From Citrus sinensis (Eukaryota; Streptophyta; Magnoliopsida; Sapindales; Rutaceae): DNA of 64,000 nucleotides. Position numbers and translations under genes: made by a program. Location: contig NC_068564.1 of NCBI RefSeq assembly GCF_022201045.2, positions 32,021,001 to 32,085,000 of the forward strand, written 5' to 3'. Below are positions 61,935 to 64,000 of this stretch, in pieces. The notes under the pieces were generated by a model, which had not been told where the DNA came from, did not search any database, and worked only from the letters and a program-made list of their open reading frames with translations. The first letter of the stretch is position 1; every line of letters starts with the position of its first letter.

Positions 61935-63001
61935 ATTAAGAGTGGATACCAAGTGGCCTTGAGGATTAATTTCTCGGATACCCTGTCCTGTTCAGAGCAG
62001 CCAGCCAACTAATGGTCGATTATTTGGTCCATGTCCTTACCAGAGAAAATTAAGATCTTCATCTGGAGAGCAGCCAAAAACATACTTCCAACAGCTGAGA
62101 ACTTATGGAGGAGGAAAATAGTGCCACAACCCGAATGCCAAATTTGTGGAATCAGCGTGGAAACTGTTGGTCATGCGTTAGTGGAGTGTAAATCTGTTCA
62201 CAAAATCTGGAAAACTACCAAGTTTGATGCTGAGCTTAAAAACATTGGTGGCCATGACATTATTGGCATATTGCATGAGCTGGTGAAAAGAGTGGGGAAA
62301 TCAGATACAGAGTTGGTGGTCGCTCTTCTATGGGTAATTTGGGGTGTACGAAATCAAAGATTGTTCAAAGGGAAGAGGGAGGACCCTGGCATAGCAGCAG
62401 CTAAGGCTGAGGCTGTTGTGGAGTCTTTTAGAAGGATCCAAAGTACTGGGAAAATGGCCAATATTGGAAGTACAGTGGAGAATCGTGTATGTTGGAGTCC
62501 CCCCCTCCAAATTGGTGTAAGATCAATGTGGATGCAGCTATAAATCTGGAGGATCATTTAGTTGGGCTGGGAATTGTTATAAGGGATGCTAACAAGAATT
62601 TTTTGGCTGCTGCAATCAAGAATACAAGGCTGCACAGTGGCGTTACCTTTGCAGAAGCAGAGGCAATGAACTGGGGAATGAAAGTAGCTTATGATGTAGG
62701 GCTGGCAAACATAATCATTGAATCAGACTCTCTCGAAGCTGTAGATTATGTTAACAACAGGAAGAGCAGCAGAACAGAGATCCAGTGACTAATTTCGGAA
62801 GTTCAGAATAGATTGAAGGAGTTTTGTTCATGGAAAACACTGCACACGCCAAGATCTTGTAATGCCATTGCTTATTCTCTAGCAAAGTTAGCTCTAGAGA
62901 AAAGTATAACTGTTGTTTGAGTAGATTCGTACCCCTCAGAAGTCATGAATTTGTTAAACTCTTTTATGGAGTGAATTTTATTTTCTTCTCAAAAAAAAAA
63001 A
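61935..63001 (+). mobile_element. 5'-truncated LINE retrotransposon, ORF2 3' end with RNase H
   Basis: Plus-strand frames encode the end of LINE ORF2. A zinc-binding region (PEKIKIFIWRAAKNILPT, CQICGISVETVGHALVECKS, ALLWVIWGVRNQRLF) is followed, after a frame change near 62490-62520, by an RNase H domain (WCKINVDAAINLEDHLVGLG, FAEAEAMNWGMKVAYD, IIIESDSLEAVDYVN). A TGA at about 62786 and the frame change inactivate it. The body ends in a 15-base A run. The target duplication is aaagagaaYgacct at 61921-61934 and 63002-63015, with one mismatch. The reverse transcriptase proper is missing, so it is a typical dead, 5'-truncated copy. Confidence 0.88.
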
Positions 63002-63125
63002 AAAGAGAATGACCTTTATCATTGTTAACGAATGAAAATGAATTCAATTTTTCACAGTATAGTCTATATTTGAATGTACAGATAATGATACACACACATG
63101 TACACATACATATTTTTATATATTA

Positions 63126-63425
63126 CAATAATTTTCTATGAGGGCATCCTTACTTTGTTATAATGAAGATGTTACTAACAAAAATATATATATATACACT
63201 AACAGACACAAAAAATATATAATTTTCAATATATTGCTTAATAAAATCCTCACTTTAAATAAAGTGAGAATATATCCACACACAACTACTGCGGGTACTC
63301 TTATTATTATTTTTTTCATGTGGACACGCTGTTAATTAAATTGTGTGGTTTAATAAAATTAGTGCAGACACTCTATTAAACCATATGGTTTAACACCATA
63401 TCCACATTAAAAATAAATAAAGACA
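63126..63425. repeat. Palindromic repeat elements (copy B)
   Basis: 63130-63292 contains GAGGGCATCCTTACTTTGTT at the left and a TCACTTTAAATAAAGTGAGAA palindrome at the right. 63310-63415 begins TTTTTTTCATGTGGACACG and ends with a complementary CATATCCACATTAAAAA-like stretch. The two parts match those at 51570-51900 in reversed order. No coding capacity. Confidence 0.5.
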
Positions 63426-64000
63426 CCCACACTTAAGAATGGTTACACACACACTCTATCTGACTCCAACCCAAGACCTATATCCTTTGTAAAACTACAA
63501 GCTAACGAGTGGAGGTAAGCTTTGTCTGGACAAAATAGCCTTTTGCACTATAAATTCTCATAACTACATAAGAATCTTGATGATCGCAGAATCGTATCTT
63601 TGGGATTGTAAGAATCAAGGAGACTGATTTGAACGATATTTTTTTCCTTTAACAATCATAAATATATAGCATATATTTGGTGTCTATTTTAGTTATTGGA
63701 TACTATTCTTTAAAATTCTTCAAAAAGGAAAATTTTATAGAATGGGCTTTTAGTGTTTTTTCCTCAAGAGTGAAGTTATTGGCACCCCTTCATTATCCTT
63801 ATAAACCCCCTTCAAATAAAACTACTTAAAAGACAAATAGAATTGAAAAAAAACTTAGTTTTTTCTTCTTCTTACCTATTGCTTCCTATCTAACTAAAAT
63901 AAATTGTAAAAATTTAGAATAATCTATTATTTTTTCTCAAATTTTCTATTGATTAAATATTTTCGCACTTAGGATTTCTTTCAAATTATAGTGTAAAATA
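63426..64000. other. AT-rich right end of window
   Basis: No gene, RNA or clear repeat was recognised in the last 575 bases. Confidence 0.4.

Overview
This is a 64 kb piece of a eudicot nuclear genome. The genes are split by AT-rich GT-AG introns, encode plant-specific families, and sit among plant mobile elements. The proteins look like those of a woody rosid, and Citrus or a close relative is my best guess, from general resemblance only.

Layout: (1) 1-4845 (+), the 3' part of a Pumilio-family RNA-binding protein with all eight PUF repeats; its 5' end lies outside the window. (2) 5796-8738 (-), a BUD23/RID2-type 18S rRNA (guanine-N7) methyltransferase, convergent with the Pumilio gene. (3) 9252-10201, a non-autonomous hAT element with an 8-bp target duplication. 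(4) 10720-13383 (-), COQ5, the mitochondrial ubiquinone C-methyltransferase, divergent from (5) 14464-18145 (+), a membrane-anchored cytochrome-b5-like (MAPR/neuferricin) gene carrying a LINE 3' end in its largest intron. (6) 18.5-18.85 kb (-), a broken defensin-like gene.

(7) 19565-27940 is an endogenous pararetrovirus (Caulimoviridae, florendovirus-like). It has a long ORF1 (movement protein, capsid, zinc knuckle, protease, reverse transcriptase, RNase H) broken only by in-frame stops, then an overlapping ORF2 of unknown function, a promoter, and a leader that is duplicated as a ~320-bp inverted repeat. Its left edge is a mosaic of shuffled viral pieces, and the whole complex is bounded by a perfect 23-bp inverted repeat.

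(8) 28437-29795 (-), an intronless BAHD acyltransferase. (9) 30970-32031 (-), a two-exon, 16-cysteine defensin-like secreted peptide gene whose promoter plus signal-peptide exon occurs three times between 31.4 and 34 kb. (10) 35433-44258 (-), a 22-coding-exon villin with a U12-type first coding intron and an 11-nt microexon. (11) 45.8-53 kb, a gene-poor AT-rich stretch with a second hAT-like MITE, a foldback Mutator-like element and smaller palindromic elements. (12) 53091-56969 (+), a glucose-6-phosphate 1-epimerase. (13) 59597-61720 (+), a secreted class III peroxidase. (14) 61935-63001, a 5'-truncated LINE with its own target-site duplication.

The host genes are mostly unrelated housekeeping genes (mRNA control, ribosome maturation, ubiquinone synthesis, actin bundling, sugar-phosphate epimerisation), mixed with accessory defence or specialised-metabolism genes (defensin-like, BAHD, peroxidase). 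I see no shared pathway. Exon borders were deduced by hand from splice signals and reading-frame continuity; every complete gene closes to an intact frame. The most interesting structure is the viral leader palindrome lying directly downstream of a viral promoter, which could make a long hairpin RNA.
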